From: Clostridium_AD sp964467165
GTDB taxonomy: Bacteria > Bacillota > Clostridia > Clostridiales > Clostridiaceae
Direction: 5' to 3'
DNA length: 64,000 nucleotides
Assembly (NCBI GenBank): GCA_964467165.1
Contig: CAYXOL010000007.1
Span: 62,001 to 126,000 of the forward strand
The notes under the pieces: model-generated
Told to the model about the DNA's origin: nothing
The model's database searches: none
Seen by the model: the letters and a program-made list of their open reading frames with translations, nothing else
Translations under genes and position numbers: made by a program
Part shown: positions 41,754 to 50,485 of the stretch, one piece after another
Layout of the letters: every line of letters starts with the position of its first letter
Numbering within the stretch: position 1 is the stretch's first letter

Positions 41754-43544
41754 ATGATGATATATGGAAATATAGACGGGGTTAAGAATTCAATTTTAAA
41801 TAAATTAGATAATGCTTGTGATATACAAATATCAAAAGATTCTATCTTATCTGAAGAATTGGTAGATATACTAGTTGAGGTAACGAAAGATTTAAATAGA
41901 GAAATCAGTGCGGCAATTGACAGAAAAGGTAAAATAATTAGTATGGCAATAGGGGACAGTAGTACGGTGGAACTGCCTATAATTGATATAAGAGAAGGTA
42001 GATTATCTGGTGTTAAAATTGTTCACACTCACCCAAATGGTAATTCTAGATTATCTGCCCTTGATATGTCCGCACTTATAAAACTAAAGTTAGATTGTAT
42101 TGTGGCAATTGGAATATCTGAAAAGGAAGAGCTGAAATATAATATAGGATTTTGTGGAATAGAAAATAATGTTCTAATAGAGGAAGAAGTAGGTCCTCTA
42201 AGCATAGATAAAGTAATAGAATATGATATCATAGACAAAGTTAAGCACATTGAAAGATTAATGAAAACCTGTGAAATCACTGAAGATGATTTAGAGAGAG
42301 CTATTTTAGTAGGTATAGAAAGTGAAGAGGACCTAGTAGAACTTAGGGAGCTGGCAAAAGCTTGTAATGTGCAAACTGTAGATATAGTTTTGCAAAATAG
42401 ACATAAAATAGATCCAGCTTTATATATAGGTAGCGGTAAAGCAGAAGAAATTTCCGTTATTAGGCAAGCACTAAGAGCAAATTTAGTTATTTTTGATGAT
42501 GAATTATCCGGCTCTCAAGTTAGAAATCTGGAAGAGGTGATGGGCTGTAAAGTTATAGATAGAACTACATTGATATTAGAAATATTTGCACGCAGAGCAA
42601 AAACTCGCGAAGCAAAAATTCAAGTTGAACTTGCACAATTAAAGTATAGGTTACCACGTTTAACCGGCCTTGGAACTATGCTTTCAAGAACTGGTGCGGG
42701 AATTGGAACAAGAGGCCCTGGAGAGAAAAAATTAGAAATTGATAAAAGACGAATTAGAGAAGGGATTTTTGATTTAAATAAAGAATTAGAAAAAATAAGA
42801 ACAACGAGAAATGTACAAAGAGAAAAGAGAAGTCGCGAAAGTATTTCAAAAATATCCTTAGTCGGATATACAAATTCTGGAAAATCAACTCTTAGAAATA
42901 TATTGTGTGAGGTAGCAGCACTAAAAACTGCCATTCAAAAGGATAAAGTATTTGAAGCAGATATGCTCTTTGCAACCTTAGATGTAACAACAAGAGCGCT
43001 GTTATTACCTGATAACCGTGTGGCAGCAGTAACTGATACTGTAGGCTTTATAAGAAAGCTTCCTCATGATCTCGTGGAAGCCTTTAAATCAACATTGGAA
43101 GAAGTGGTATATTCAGATTTATTGTTGCACATAGTCGATGTATCTTCAGACACTGCACAGTTACAAATAGAAGCTGTAGATGTAGTATTAACAGAGCTTG
43201 CAGCAATTGATAAGCCAATGATATTGGTGTTAAATAAAATTGATAAGGCTTCACCGGAAAATATTTTAAAGATTAAAGAAAAATATAAAGATTTGAAGTG
43301 CATAGAAATATCAGCTAAGTATGGTACAAATTTGGAAGAGCTATTGAAAGAAGCTTGTAAAGAACTTCCATATACTCTTAAAAGATTTGATGTTCTTATT
43401 CCATACACTGATCAATCCATGGTGGCATATTTGCATAGAGGTTCAAAGGTTGAATCTGAAAAATACACCGAAGAAGGAACTCTTATGACAGTACAAGCGG
43501 ACGATGAAGCTTATAATAAATGTGAAAAATATATTTTAGTTTAG
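41754..43544 (+). CDS. hflX: GTPase HflX with an N-terminal JAMM-like domain
   Basis: A 596-residue ribosome-associated GTPase. The canonical part (about 180-596) has GSGKAEEI, LARLTGLGTMLSR-type glycine-rich region, GTRGPGEKKLE, G1 GYTNSGKST (371-379), DTVGF (G3) and NKID (G4). HflX splits stalled or hibernating 70S ribosomes. The first 170 residues are extra compared with E. coli HflX (426 residues) and contain HTHPNGNSRLSALD, a perfect H-x-H-x7-S-x2-D zinc motif (His91, His93, Ser101, Asp104) with Glu50 as a possible catalytic acid, as in JAMM/MPN+ proteases. Similar long forms are, to my memory, usual in clostridia. Confidence 0.92.
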   Translation: MMIYGNIDGVKNSILNKLDNACDIQISKDSILSEELVDILVEVTKDLNREISAAIDRKGKIISMAIGDSSTVELPIIDIREGRLSGVKIVHTHPNGNSRLSALDMSALIKLKLDCIVAIGISEKEELKYNIGFCGIENNVLIEEEVGPLSIDKVIEYDIIDKVKHIERLMKTCEITEDDLERAILVGIESEEDLVELRELAKACNVQTVDIVLQNRHKIDPALYIGSGKAEEISVIRQALRANLVIFDDELSGSQVRNLEEVMGCKVIDRTTLILEIFARRAKTREAKIQVELAQLKYRLPRLTGLGTMLSRTGAGIGTRGPGEKKLEIDKRRIREGIFDLNKELEKIRTTRNVQREKRSRESISKISLVGYTNSGKSTLRNILCEVAALKTAIQKDKVFEADMLFATLDVTTRALLLPDNRVAAVTDTVGFIRKLPHDLVEAFKSTLEEVVYSDLLLHIVDVSSDTAQLQIEAVDVVLTELAAIDKPMILVLNKIDKASPENILKIKEKYKDLKCIEISAKYGTNLEELLKEACKELPYTLKRFDVLIPYTDQSMVAYLHRGSKVESEKYTEEGTLMTVQADDEAYNKCEKYILV

Positions 43545-43733
43545 TTTTCAATATTGGTTAAAGAAACTTTCATTACGCATAAAAGAAATTCTTTATAAGT
43601 GTAATAAAATCTTTAAGTAGCTTATATAATTAAATAAGACATATTGAAGGAAAGTGCCAAGAATATTGACTGGTTATTTTCATGAATGTGACTAAAAGTT
43701 ATATAGCATTTATCTTAGCATGTAGGAGCAGAT

Positions 43734-44237
43734 ATGGGAGATAAAAAATCAAATTCTGATAAGAGAAAGAGCAATATAAAAAAAACACTTAAATATAATC
43801 CACAAAACCCTACTAAGCCTCCAGATGAAGCAAAGTCTTTTACGGAGCCAATACCGGATGGTACTAGCACCACCGGAACCACAGACACAACTCAAACAAA
43901 TAGTAATTTTGATATTGCATCGTTGGCAGATAAGGCTGTAAATATTAATATTTTAAGATATGAAGTAGACAGACTAACCTTGGATTTTAAAGCAAGAGCT
44001 TATTTTGAAAATGATGTAAGGCCATTGATAGACACACTATATACCTTATCCCTTGCATCTCTTGATTATTCAACTGCCGCAAAAAATGTGGCGAGTATAA
44101 ATTTTGGTAGTAGTTCAAAGATAAAAGATGCTTTAGATTTAACAAAAGAAGTTAATGAAATCTCTGAAGATTTAATTAGAGTATTGAGATGTAAAATTGA
44201 TAATATGCTGAAATTATCAAGGTATGATTGTAAATGA
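43734..44237 (+). CDS. Hypothetical protein with disordered N-terminus
   Basis: A 167-residue protein I do not recognise. Residues 1-65 are lysine-, proline- and threonine-rich (for example TSTTGTTDTTQTNS) and probably disordered. From about residue 65 it is helical and amphipathic, with an NINILRYEVDRLTLDFKAR start and a leucine-rich centre, so it may form a helical bundle. There is no signal peptide or membrane segment. AGGAG is nine bases before the ATG. It stands alone between hflX and a terminator. Similar short proteins may exist in other clostridia; function unknown. Confidence 0.65.
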   Translation: MGDKKSNSDKRKSNIKKTLKYNPQNPTKPPDEAKSFTEPIPDGTSTTGTTDTTQTNSNFDIASLADKAVNINILRYEVDRLTLDFKARAYFENDVRPLIDTLYTLSLASLDYSTAAKNVASINFGSSSKIKDALDLTKEVNEISEDLIRVLRCKIDNMLKLSRYDCK

Positions 44238-44250
44238 TTTTGTATAATGT

Positions 44251-44290
44251 TAAGGAGAATCAGCTTATGCAGTAAGCTTGATTCTCCTTA
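44251..44290 (+). terminator. Intrinsic terminator after the 43734 gene
   Basis: TAAGGAGAATC and GATTCTCCTTA form a perfect outer stem, with GCTTA/TAAGC continuing inside, followed by TTTTA. Confidence 0.85.
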
Positions 44291-44405
44291 TTTTACTAAA
44301 TGGGTAATTATGTATGGTGGTACAACTAGTAAAAATAAGATGACTAATTTGGAGGTTATCCTATAGGAGAAGTTTCTTATTTAAGTAATAATCTGAAAAT
44401 AAAAT

Positions 44406-44435
44406 TTGCAAGTGTGAAAAATGTAGTGTTATAAT
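44406..44435 (+). promoter_or_regulatory. Probable sigma-A promoter for the 44546 gene
   Basis: TTGCAA (44406-44411) and TATAAT (44430-44435) with 18 bases between. It lies 110 bases before the nucleotidyltransferase ATG. Apart from this promoter the gap 44291-44545 holds nothing I can name. Confidence 0.6.
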
Positions 44436-44545
44436 GGTGGATAAAGGTATAATATAAGAAGATTTCGACGATTGTGATGTTAATATGGAATTTAGAAAAT
44501 TATTTTTAGGATGATAAAAAACATTGAAAACTGGGGGTAAAGAGA

Positions 44546-45442
44546 ATGACAAAAACTATTTTACAATATCAAAAGGCTTTTAATAGCGTTGTAGATAGAA
44601 TAAAGATTGATGAATCTGTTTTATCAGTAATGGTATTTGGAAGTATGGTAACTGGAGATTTATGGGAAGAATCAGATATTGACCTTTTTGTAATTATGGA
44701 AGAGAATTTTGAGAAAATTCGAGATATATATACGCAGGAAAAGGGTATTCCTGTTCATATTAAACTTATGGGTAAAGAAAAATTCATACAAATTTATTCT
44801 GATAATTTAAAGGGCGGATATATACATAGAATTTTCTCATCTTCAAGATTAGTATTTTCAAAAGATATGGATATAACCATAAGGTTTGACGGTGGTAGAT
44901 TTTTCCCTGATGTTGATAGAGAACGGTGGGGCATGTTTTTTTTAGGCAAACTATTAAAGGATATGGGCGTATGTAAAAAGTATTTGTGGAGCAACGGGAT
45001 ATATACATCCTACACAACGGCTATAAGATGTATAGAAAAGTATTCAAGACTATATGTTAATTCATCAGGATATATGATTAGCAAAGATGTACTGGCCATG
45101 GCCATGAATTTGAATGAGGATTTTAAGCAATGTGTTGATAAATTATTTTTTGAGAAAACAAACATAGAAGATACAATTCAAGAAACTATGAGGTTTTTAG
45201 AGGAAAGCATAAATTCAAGTATTAAGAGTAATTGCAGCTTGCTTTTAAACTATATGAGACAACAAGATAAGTTTTTAAGCGCTGAGGAAATCATGGAGGA
45301 AGATTTATTTGTGGATTTTGATATAGATATGGAGGAATTGCTTAAGAAATTATGGCAAAGTGATATTATAAAAAAAGAAACAAGAGACTTTACCATGGAG
45401 AAAGATAAAGTTTTATTTAAACAAAATGTATATTATTTCTAA
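44546..45442 (+). CDS. Nucleotidyltransferase-domain protein
   Basis: A 298-residue protein with a minimal polymerase-beta-type domain at the N-terminus: VFGSMVTGDLWEESDIDLFVI carries the GS..(x)..DxD metal-binding pattern of MNT/KNTase-like enzymes. The remaining 190 residues are mostly helical and include a possible HTH-like segment near the end (LSAEEIMEEDLF region). Such proteins add nucleotides to small molecules, such as antibiotics, or to proteins. GGGGG precedes the ATG. It is followed after 26 bases by a MocR-type regulator and probably shares its transcript. Substrate unknown. Confidence 0.75.
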   Translation: MTKTILQYQKAFNSVVDRIKIDESVLSVMVFGSMVTGDLWEESDIDLFVIMEENFEKIRDIYTQEKGIPVHIKLMGKEKFIQIYSDNLKGGYIHRIFSSSRLVFSKDMDITIRFDGGRFFPDVDRERWGMFFLGKLLKDMGVCKKYLWSNGIYTSYTTAIRCIEKYSRLYVNSSGYMISKDVLAMAMNLNEDFKQCVDKLFFEKTNIEDTIQETMRFLEESINSSIKSNCSLLLNYMRQQDKFLSAEEIMEEDLFVDFDIDMEELLKKLWQSDIIKKETRDFTMEKDKVLFKQNVYYF

Positions 45443-45468
45443 TAATTTTGAAATAAATAGGTGTAGAT

Positions 45469-46881
45469 ATGAAAAAGTATGAAATTCAATTTAACTTGGA
45501 TATTCCCAAATACATAGAAGTATCAAAGCATATAAAAAAAATGATCGATGAAAATAACATTTATGATGGTGAAAAATTACCCTCTATTAGAAAACTAGCA
45601 AAAATATTGCTAGTTAATGAAGTTACCATAGTGAGTGCCTATAAAAAACTTGAAGCTGAGGGCTATGCATATCAAAAAATGGGTAGTGGAACTTATGCTA
45701 AAAGAAGAGATACAAATATAAAATTCAAAAACGAATATTCAAACACATTAAAAAAAATCTCTGGGAATGACCTTAAAGCATATGTAGATTTTACAGGGGA
45801 AATAAGCAGCAGCGAATTTTTTCCAGTAACAGTGTTTAAAAATGTATTAAATGAAGTATTAGATAGAGATGGTGCAGAAGCCTTTGCGTATAAGGAATCT
45901 TTGGGGTATGAAGGACTTAGAAATAGTATAAGTAGTTTTTTTTGGGACAATAAGGTAAGCACTGAAGATATACTGATCCTTTCTGGTGCGCAACAGGGTA
46001 TTGATATAGTGTCAAAATCTATAATAAATGTTCATGATAATGTTGTTGTAGAAAAGCCAACCTATGGTGGTGCTTTAACAGTTTTTAAATGGCGAAGGGC
46101 TAATATATTTGAAGTTGATATCTTGGAAGATGGCGTAGATTTACTACAATTAGAAGAAATACTAAAGAAAAATAAAATAAAATGTTTTTATGTCATGAGT
46201 TATTTTCAAAATCCCACAGGGGCCACTTATAGTTTAGAGAAAAAGTTAAAAATATTAGAATTGGCAGAGGTCTATGATTTTTATATTGTTGAGGATGATT
46301 ATTTATCTGAATTAATATATGATCAAAAGCAATATAAGAGTTTTAAAAGCTTAGATATAAATGACAGAGTTATTTATATTAAGAGTTTTTCAAAGATATT
46401 TCTACCTGGAATAAGACTGGGGTATATGATATCACCTGAGAAGTATAAGGAGTATATTCAAAATTCAAAAATCAACTCAGATATATCAACCTCAAGTCTT
46501 ATGCAACGTGCTCTAGATTTATATATAAATAAAGATCTTTGGAAAGACCATATAAATCATCTTAATATGGCTTATAAAGATAAATATAACTTTATGATAA
46601 ATTGTATTGATAAATATTTAAAACATAAAGTTAGCTATTTTACACCAGGTGGAGGAATTAATTTTTATTTTAAAATATCTGATAATTTTAAAATTAATTC
46701 TATGGATTTATTTTATAGCTGTAAGAATAGAAAAGTTTTAATAACACCAGGAGTTTTATTTTATAAAAATGCGCAGCAAGGTAATAAATATTTTAGATTG
46801 AGCTTTTCAGAGATAAAAAAAACTGAAATAGAAGAAGGGATTAAAATTATATCTGAGATATTAATGGAAAGTAAAAAATAG
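45469..46881 (+). CDS. MocR/PdxR-type GntR-aminotransferase regulator
   Basis: A 470-residue fusion of a GntR winged helix (residues 10-80: DGEKLPSIRKLAKILLVN, EVTIVSAYKKLEAEGY) and a class I aminotransferase-like domain. SGAQQGIDIVSKSI, SYFQNPTGATYS, VEDDYLSELIY and the PLP lysine in YIKSFSKIFLPGIRLGYM are visible. MocR proteins use bound PLP to sense amines or vitamin B6 and usually act on neighbouring genes. No pdxST or GABA genes adjoin. It is followed by a HEAT-repeat gene after 23 bases. The target is unknown. Confidence 0.88.
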   Translation: MKKYEIQFNLDIPKYIEVSKHIKKMIDENNIYDGEKLPSIRKLAKILLVNEVTIVSAYKKLEAEGYAYQKMGSGTYAKRRDTNIKFKNEYSNTLKKISGNDLKAYVDFTGEISSSEFFPVTVFKNVLNEVLDRDGAEAFAYKESLGYEGLRNSISSFFWDNKVSTEDILILSGAQQGIDIVSKSIINVHDNVVVEKPTYGGALTVFKWRRANIFEVDILEDGVDLLQLEEILKKNKIKCFYVMSYFQNPTGATYSLEKKLKILELAEVYDFYIVEDDYLSELIYDQKQYKSFKSLDINDRVIYIKSFSKIFLPGIRLGYMISPEKYKEYIQNSKINSDISTSSLMQRALDLYINKDLWKDHINHLNMAYKDKYNFMINCIDKYLKHKVSYFTPGGGINFYFKISDNFKINSMDLFYSCKNRKVLITPGVLFYKNAQQGNKYFRLSFSEIKKTEIEEGIKIISEILMESKK

Positions 46882-46904
46882 TCACAAGGTAAGGTGAGAA
46901 ACTT

Positions 46905-47564
46905 TTGAAAAAGGGATTAGTGGATGTTGACTGGCAACACATTGGGGTATATTCTCAGGAGGAAATATCTTATTTTTTATTTTTAGAGGGCAAAACTATG
47001 GAGGCTATATGTAAAATCAGGAACTTGGATAATGCTATTGTACAAAAACATATCATAGATGGTAAAATAAAATATAGATTTCTTGTGAAAAGCAACGATA
47101 CTAATGAACTATTCAAAAGTATTGTAAGCGCTGGAAAAGAGGATAAAATTTATTTTTTAAATTCCATGGACCAGGATAATAAAAATAAATTAGCAGCGCT
47201 TATAAAAACTACGTATGGGGAAATGTATCCTAAAGATAAAGAAGCTGCAGTTTGGATTTTAGGGGAATTAAAGGAAGTATCCAGTTTAGATATTTTAATA
47301 AAAGCTTCTGTGAATAAATCTATAAATATACGAAGAATGGCAGTTTCTGCAATGGGAAAAATGGGAGATAAAAGGGCGGAAGTGGCGTTGCTTAGAGCCC
47401 TCGCTGACGAGAATCCACAAGTGATAAGTTATGCAATAAAATCCTTAGGGAAAATAAAAAGTGAAAAAGCTATTGCTAAAATAAAATATTTATATGAGAA
47501 TACAGATAAAAAATACATAATAGATGCTGCAGAAAACTTTTTATTATTGATGGACTCAATTTAG
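46905..47564 (+). CDS. HEAT-repeat domain protein
   Basis: A 219-residue protein starting at TTG, with AAGGTGAG 7 bases upstream. The first 100 residues include an EEISYFLFLEGKTMEAICKI segment resembling a helix-turn-helix. The C-terminal half has helical repeats of HEAT type: AAVWILGELKEVSSLDILI, RRMAVSAMGKMGDKRAEVA and VISYAIKSLGKIKSEKAIAK, each with the A..aLG.i.d..a pattern. HEAT proteins bind other proteins or DNA. It lies in a run with the MocR gene and yigZ (the gap to yigZ is 61 bases), and its specific role is unknown. Confidence 0.8.
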   Translation: MKKGLVDVDWQHIGVYSQEEISYFLFLEGKTMEAICKIRNLDNAIVQKHIIDGKIKYRFLVKSNDTNELFKSIVSAGKEDKIYFLNSMDQDNKNKLAALIKTTYGEMYPKDKEAAVWILGELKEVSSLDILIKASVNKSINIRRMAVSAMGKMGDKRAEVALLRALADENPQVISYAIKSLGKIKSEKAIAKIKYLYENTDKKYIIDAAENFLLLMDSI

Positions 47565-47625
47565 GTGGCTTTTGACGTACATTAAACTTAACGCTAAAGG
47601 ATTTAGAATAGACGGGAGAAGTGAA

Positions 47626-48267
47626 ATGAGTTATTTTACAATAAAAGATGAATCAATTGCTGAATTTAAAGAGAAGAAGTCAATTTTCATTGGCCATGGG
47701 AAAAGAGTTGAAACCGAAGAGGAAGCTAAGGAATTTATACAACTGGTTAAAAGTCAGCACAAAGAAGCTAGACATAATGTTTACGCCTATATAATTGGTG
47801 AAAATAAGATGATACAAAGATATAGCGATGACGGGGAACCTCATGGTACAGGAGGAATTCCTATGCTGGAAGTTTTAAAAAAATGTGATGTTACAGATGT
47901 AATTGTAGTAGTTACAAGATATTTTGGAGGAATTCTTCTTGGAACAGGAGGTCTTTCAAGAGCCTATTCTAAAGGCGCCTCCTTAGCTGTTACAGAAGCA
48001 GGAGTGGTGGAAAAAGTTAAAGGTATTCCATTAGAAATAGTAATTGAATACGATCAACTTGGAAAGCTACAATATTTATGCGCGGAAGTGAATACTCATA
48101 TAGAGAATATAGATTATACTGACAAAGTGAAAATTAAAATACTCTGTGAGTTTAGTAATCTAGAAAAATTACAGGCACAAATAATTGAAGTTACGTCTGG
48201 AAAGGCACTCTTTCAAGAAACAGGAGCTAAAATGTACTTCAAATTAGAAAATAGATTGTACGAATAA
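47626..48267 (+). CDS. YigZ/IMPACT (UPF0029) family protein
   Basis: A 213-residue protein with the IMPACT N-terminal domain: KSIFIGHGKRV, KEARHNVYAYIIG, YSDDGEPHGTGGIPMLEVL, VVVTRYFGGILLGTGGLSRAY, all classic, and the small DUF1949 ferredoxin-like domain at the C-terminus. The start at 47626 is set by GGGAGAAG just upstream; an in-frame start at 47572 would add 18 unusual residues. Bacterial YigZ/YvyE proteins are widespread; the eukaryotic relative IMPACT regulates translation through GCN1, but the bacterial role is not settled. A terminator follows. Confidence 0.9.
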   Translation: MSYFTIKDESIAEFKEKKSIFIGHGKRVETEEEAKEFIQLVKSQHKEARHNVYAYIIGENKMIQRYSDDGEPHGTGGIPMLEVLKKCDVTDVIVVVTRYFGGILLGTGGLSRAYSKGASLAVTEAGVVEKVKGIPLEIVIEYDQLGKLQYLCAEVNTHIENIDYTDKVKIKILCEFSNLEKLQAQIIEVTSGKALFQETGAKMYFKLENRLYE

Positions 48268-48300
48268 ACCCTGGAAAAATAACATACTCAAGTGAATAGT

Positions 48301-48324
48301 AAGAAAAGTATAAATACTTTTCTT
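48301..48324 (+). terminator. Intrinsic terminator after yigZ
   Basis: AAGAAAAGTA and TACTTTTCTT pair perfectly over a 4-base loop, followed by CTTTTATTT. Confidence 0.75.
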
Positions 48325-48331
48325 CTTTTAT

Positions 48332-48360
48332 TTGATATGTACATTATTCGATGATATAAT
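48332..48360 (+). promoter_or_regulatory. Sigma-A promoter of the YebC gene
   Basis: TTGATA (48332-48337), 17 bases, TATAAT (48355-48360): near consensus. The YebC ATG lies 103 bases downstream. Confidence 0.8.
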
Positions 48361-48462
48361 GGGAAAGTACTGTACTTATAACTAATTCATAGGGTTATTG
48401 CTATTTATTAGGGGTAACCAGAAAAAATCACACATAAAATAGTTAGTTGGGAGGAATTTCAA

Positions 48463-49200
48463 ATGTCGGGACATTCAAAATGGCATAACATACAACAGAA
48501 AAAGGGTAAAATGGATTCTAAAAGAGGTAAAATATTCACAAAAATAGGTAAAGAATTAATAATGGCAGCAAAGGGCGGTGCAAGTTTAGAAATTAATGCT
48601 AAACTTAGAGATGTAGTCGCAAAAGCTAAATCTAATAATATGCCAGCAGACACAATAACTAGAGCTATAAAAAAAGGTTCTGGGGAGCTTAATGACATAA
48701 ACTATGAAGAAATAGTTTATGAAGGTTATGGAGCAGAAGGTGTTGCTGTGGTAATTAACACATTAACAGACAAAAAAAATAGAAGTGTAGCAACTGTAAG
48801 ACACGCTTTTGATAGATGTGGTGGAAATATGGGAGCTGCAGGATGTGTAAACTGGATGTTTGCTAGAAAAGGACAACTTATAATAGAAAGAACTGCAGAA
48901 ATGGATGAAGATGAGATCATGATGCTAGCACTAGAAGCAGGCGCTGAAGATTTCAACGCAGAAGCAGAAATGTTTGAAATTATAACAGCTATAGAAAACT
49001 TTGGAGCAGTAAGAGAAGTGCTAGAAGCTGCAGGCTTTGAATTTGCATCTGCAGAGCTTACAATGATACCAGACAATATGATACCTATTAGCCTAGAAGG
49101 CGCAGGTAAGGTACAAAGGCTTATAGATATGCTTGAAGATGATGATGATGTGCAAGATGTCTATCACAATGCAGAGTTTCCTGAGGAATTTGAAGGATAA
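48463..49200 (+). CDS. YebC/PmpR family protein
   Basis: A 245-residue protein of the YebC/TACO1 family. SGHSKWHNIQQKKGKMDSKR at the start, IKKGSGELNDINYEEIVYEGY and GGNMGAAGCVNWMF are diagnostic. Members were annotated as transcription regulators (PmpR); recent work ties YebC proteins to translation through proline-rich stretches. The full-length YebC I form with three domains is present. Start at the ATG after GGGAGG. Own promoter and terminator, so monocistronic. In many bacteria the neighbour is ruvC, which is not the case here. Confidence 0.93.
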   Translation: MSGHSKWHNIQQKKGKMDSKRGKIFTKIGKELIMAAKGGASLEINAKLRDVVAKAKSNNMPADTITRAIKKGSGELNDINYEEIVYEGYGAEGVAVVINTLTDKKNRSVATVRHAFDRCGGNMGAAGCVNWMFARKGQLIIERTAEMDEDEIMMLALEAGAEDFNAEAEMFEIITAIENFGAVREVLEAAGFEFASAELTMIPDNMIPISLEGAGKVQRLIDMLEDDDDVQDVYHNAEFPEEFEG

Positions 49201-49230
49201 AAGGTAAGCGTTTTCAATATTTATGATGAT

Positions 49231-49270
49231 AAAAAGCACTTTCAAATGTACATATTTGGAGGTGCTTTTA
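49231..49270 (+). terminator. Intrinsic terminator after the YebC gene
   Basis: AAAAAGCAC...TTCAAAT and ATTTGGAGGTGCTTTT form an imperfect stem with a T tail. Confidence 0.75.
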
Positions 49271-49325
49271 TGATTAATTGAATTGTTTGTATAAATATAA
49301 AGTTTGGACTGGAATTTTTTTAATA

Positions 49326-49414
49326 TGTTCTGCATAGTATAGTGTATAGCTTACGAATAAAGTAAGCGACAGTTAATAGCCAATCTCTTAGCGGGGGTGG
49401 CTATTTTTATATTT
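49326..49414 (+). ncRNA. Candidate structured small RNA ahead of sigG
   Basis: Two consecutive hairpins occur in a gene-free gap: GCTTAC...GTAAGC (loop GAATAAA) and AATAGCCA...TGGCTATT (loop with AGCGGGGG), the second running into TTTTTAT like a terminator. TATAGTG sits just upstream as a possible -10. The GC-rich loop is unusual in this AT-rich gap. From memory, similar paired hairpins occur at the 3' ends or antisense RNAs of type I toxin-antitoxin loci of Firmicutes. However, no plausible toxin ORF is encoded on either strand; the longest minus-strand candidate there has 16 codons. Identity is uncertain. Confidence 0.4.
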
Positions 49415-49547
49415 TATTTATATTAAGAATAAAATTGAAATTAAATACGGAGTACATAAAAAAATATTATAGGGTTGTCTTTAGTATAAAAATTAAATCT
49501 TAAGGACATAATTTAAAAGCGATTAGTCTGAAGGGAAGGATGACCTT

Positions 49548-50321
49548 ATGATGTTCAATAAAGTAGAAATATGTGGAGTAAATACTTCAAAATTGCCTGT
49601 ATTAAAAGAAAAAGAAAAGAAAGAGTTGCTATTAAGGATACAAAATGGCGAGTATGAGTGTAGAGAAAAGTTTATTGAAGGAAATTTAAGGTTGGTTTTA
49701 AGTGTTATAAAGCGCTTCAATAACAGGGGAGAAAACGTAGATGATTTATTTCAAGTTGGTTGTATTGGTTTAATGAAATCCATTGATAATTTTGATTTAA
49801 GTCTAAACCTTAGATTCTCAACATATGCAGTTCCTATGATTATAGGAGAAATAAGAAGATACCTAAGAGATAATAACTCTATAAGAGTTAGTAGGTCACT
49901 CAGGGATATTGCCTATAGGGCATTACAAGTTAGAGATAAATTGGTAAATCAGGACAATAAAGAACCAACTATATCTCAAATAGCAAAAGAATTGCAATTA
50001 CCAAGGGAGGACGTAGTGTTTGCACTAGATGCCATACAAGATCCAGTTTCTTTATTTCAACCGATATATCACGATGGTGGAGATGAAATTTATGTAATGG
50101 ATCAAATAAGCGATACTAAAAACTCTGATGACAGTTGGCTTGAAAATATATCAATCAATGAGGGCATGAAAAAATTAAAAGATAGAGAAAAGTTGATTTT
50201 GAATTTGAGATTCTTCGATGGAAAAACTCAAATGGAGGTGGCTGATGAAATAGGTATATCACAAGCACAGGTGTCAAGAGTAGAAAAAAACGCATTAAAA
50301 CATATGAGGAAATATGTATAG
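49548..50321 (+). CDS. sigG: RNA polymerase sigma-G factor
   Basis: A 257-residue late forespore sigma factor. The N-terminus NKVEICGVNTSKLPVLKEK is characteristic of SigG and separates it from SigF. Region 2 (VDDLFQVGCIGLMKSIDNF, FSTYAVPMIIGEIRRYL) and region 4 (KDREKLILNLRFFDGKTQME, EIGISQAQVSRVEK) are intact. It directs genes for spore DNA protection, germination receptors and spoVA. GGGAAGG precedes the ATG. In Bacillus and many clostridia sigG follows spoIIGA-sigE; those genes are not next to it here, which suggests a rearranged locus. Confidence 0.95.
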   Translation: MMFNKVEICGVNTSKLPVLKEKEKKELLLRIQNGEYECREKFIEGNLRLVLSVIKRFNNRGENVDDLFQVGCIGLMKSIDNFDLSLNLRFSTYAVPMIIGEIRRYLRDNNSIRVSRSLRDIAYRALQVRDKLVNQDNKEPTISQIAKELQLPREDVVFALDAIQDPVSLFQPIYHDGGDEIYVMDQISDTKNSDDSWLENISINEGMKKLKDREKLILNLRFFDGKTQMEVADEIGISQAQVSRVEKNALKHMRKYV

Positions 50322-50346
50322 GGCCTTTTAAGAGGCCCATTTTTGC
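50321..50346 (+). terminator. Intrinsic terminator of sigG
   Basis: GGGCCT and AGGCCC with a 6-base loop, then ATTTTT. The first G is the last base of the sigG stop codon. Confidence 0.85.
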
Positions 50347-50425
50347 TCTAATAGGATACTATAACGGTGATTTAACTCTTCTTATCTATGTTAAACGCAT
50401 AAGATAATATTTATTAATTTAGTAA

Positions 50426-50460
50426 AAATAAAAGTCCATGAATATCATGGGCTTTTATTT
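50426..50460 (-). terminator. Terminator of the 50486-50785 minus-strand gene (possibly bidirectional)
   Basis: AAATAAAAG.CCATGA and CATGG.CTTTTATTT form a stem of about 14 pairs with A/T runs on both sides, 25 bases beyond the minus-strand stop codon. Confidence 0.8.
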
Positions 50461-50485
50461 AAATCAGATTATTGAATTTCTTAAA

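Noticed and set aside
49093..49335. 80-codon minus-strand frame over the YebC gene end
   Set aside because: No ribosome-binding site, it overlaps the YebC coding end and terminator, and its composition is that of a shadow frame.
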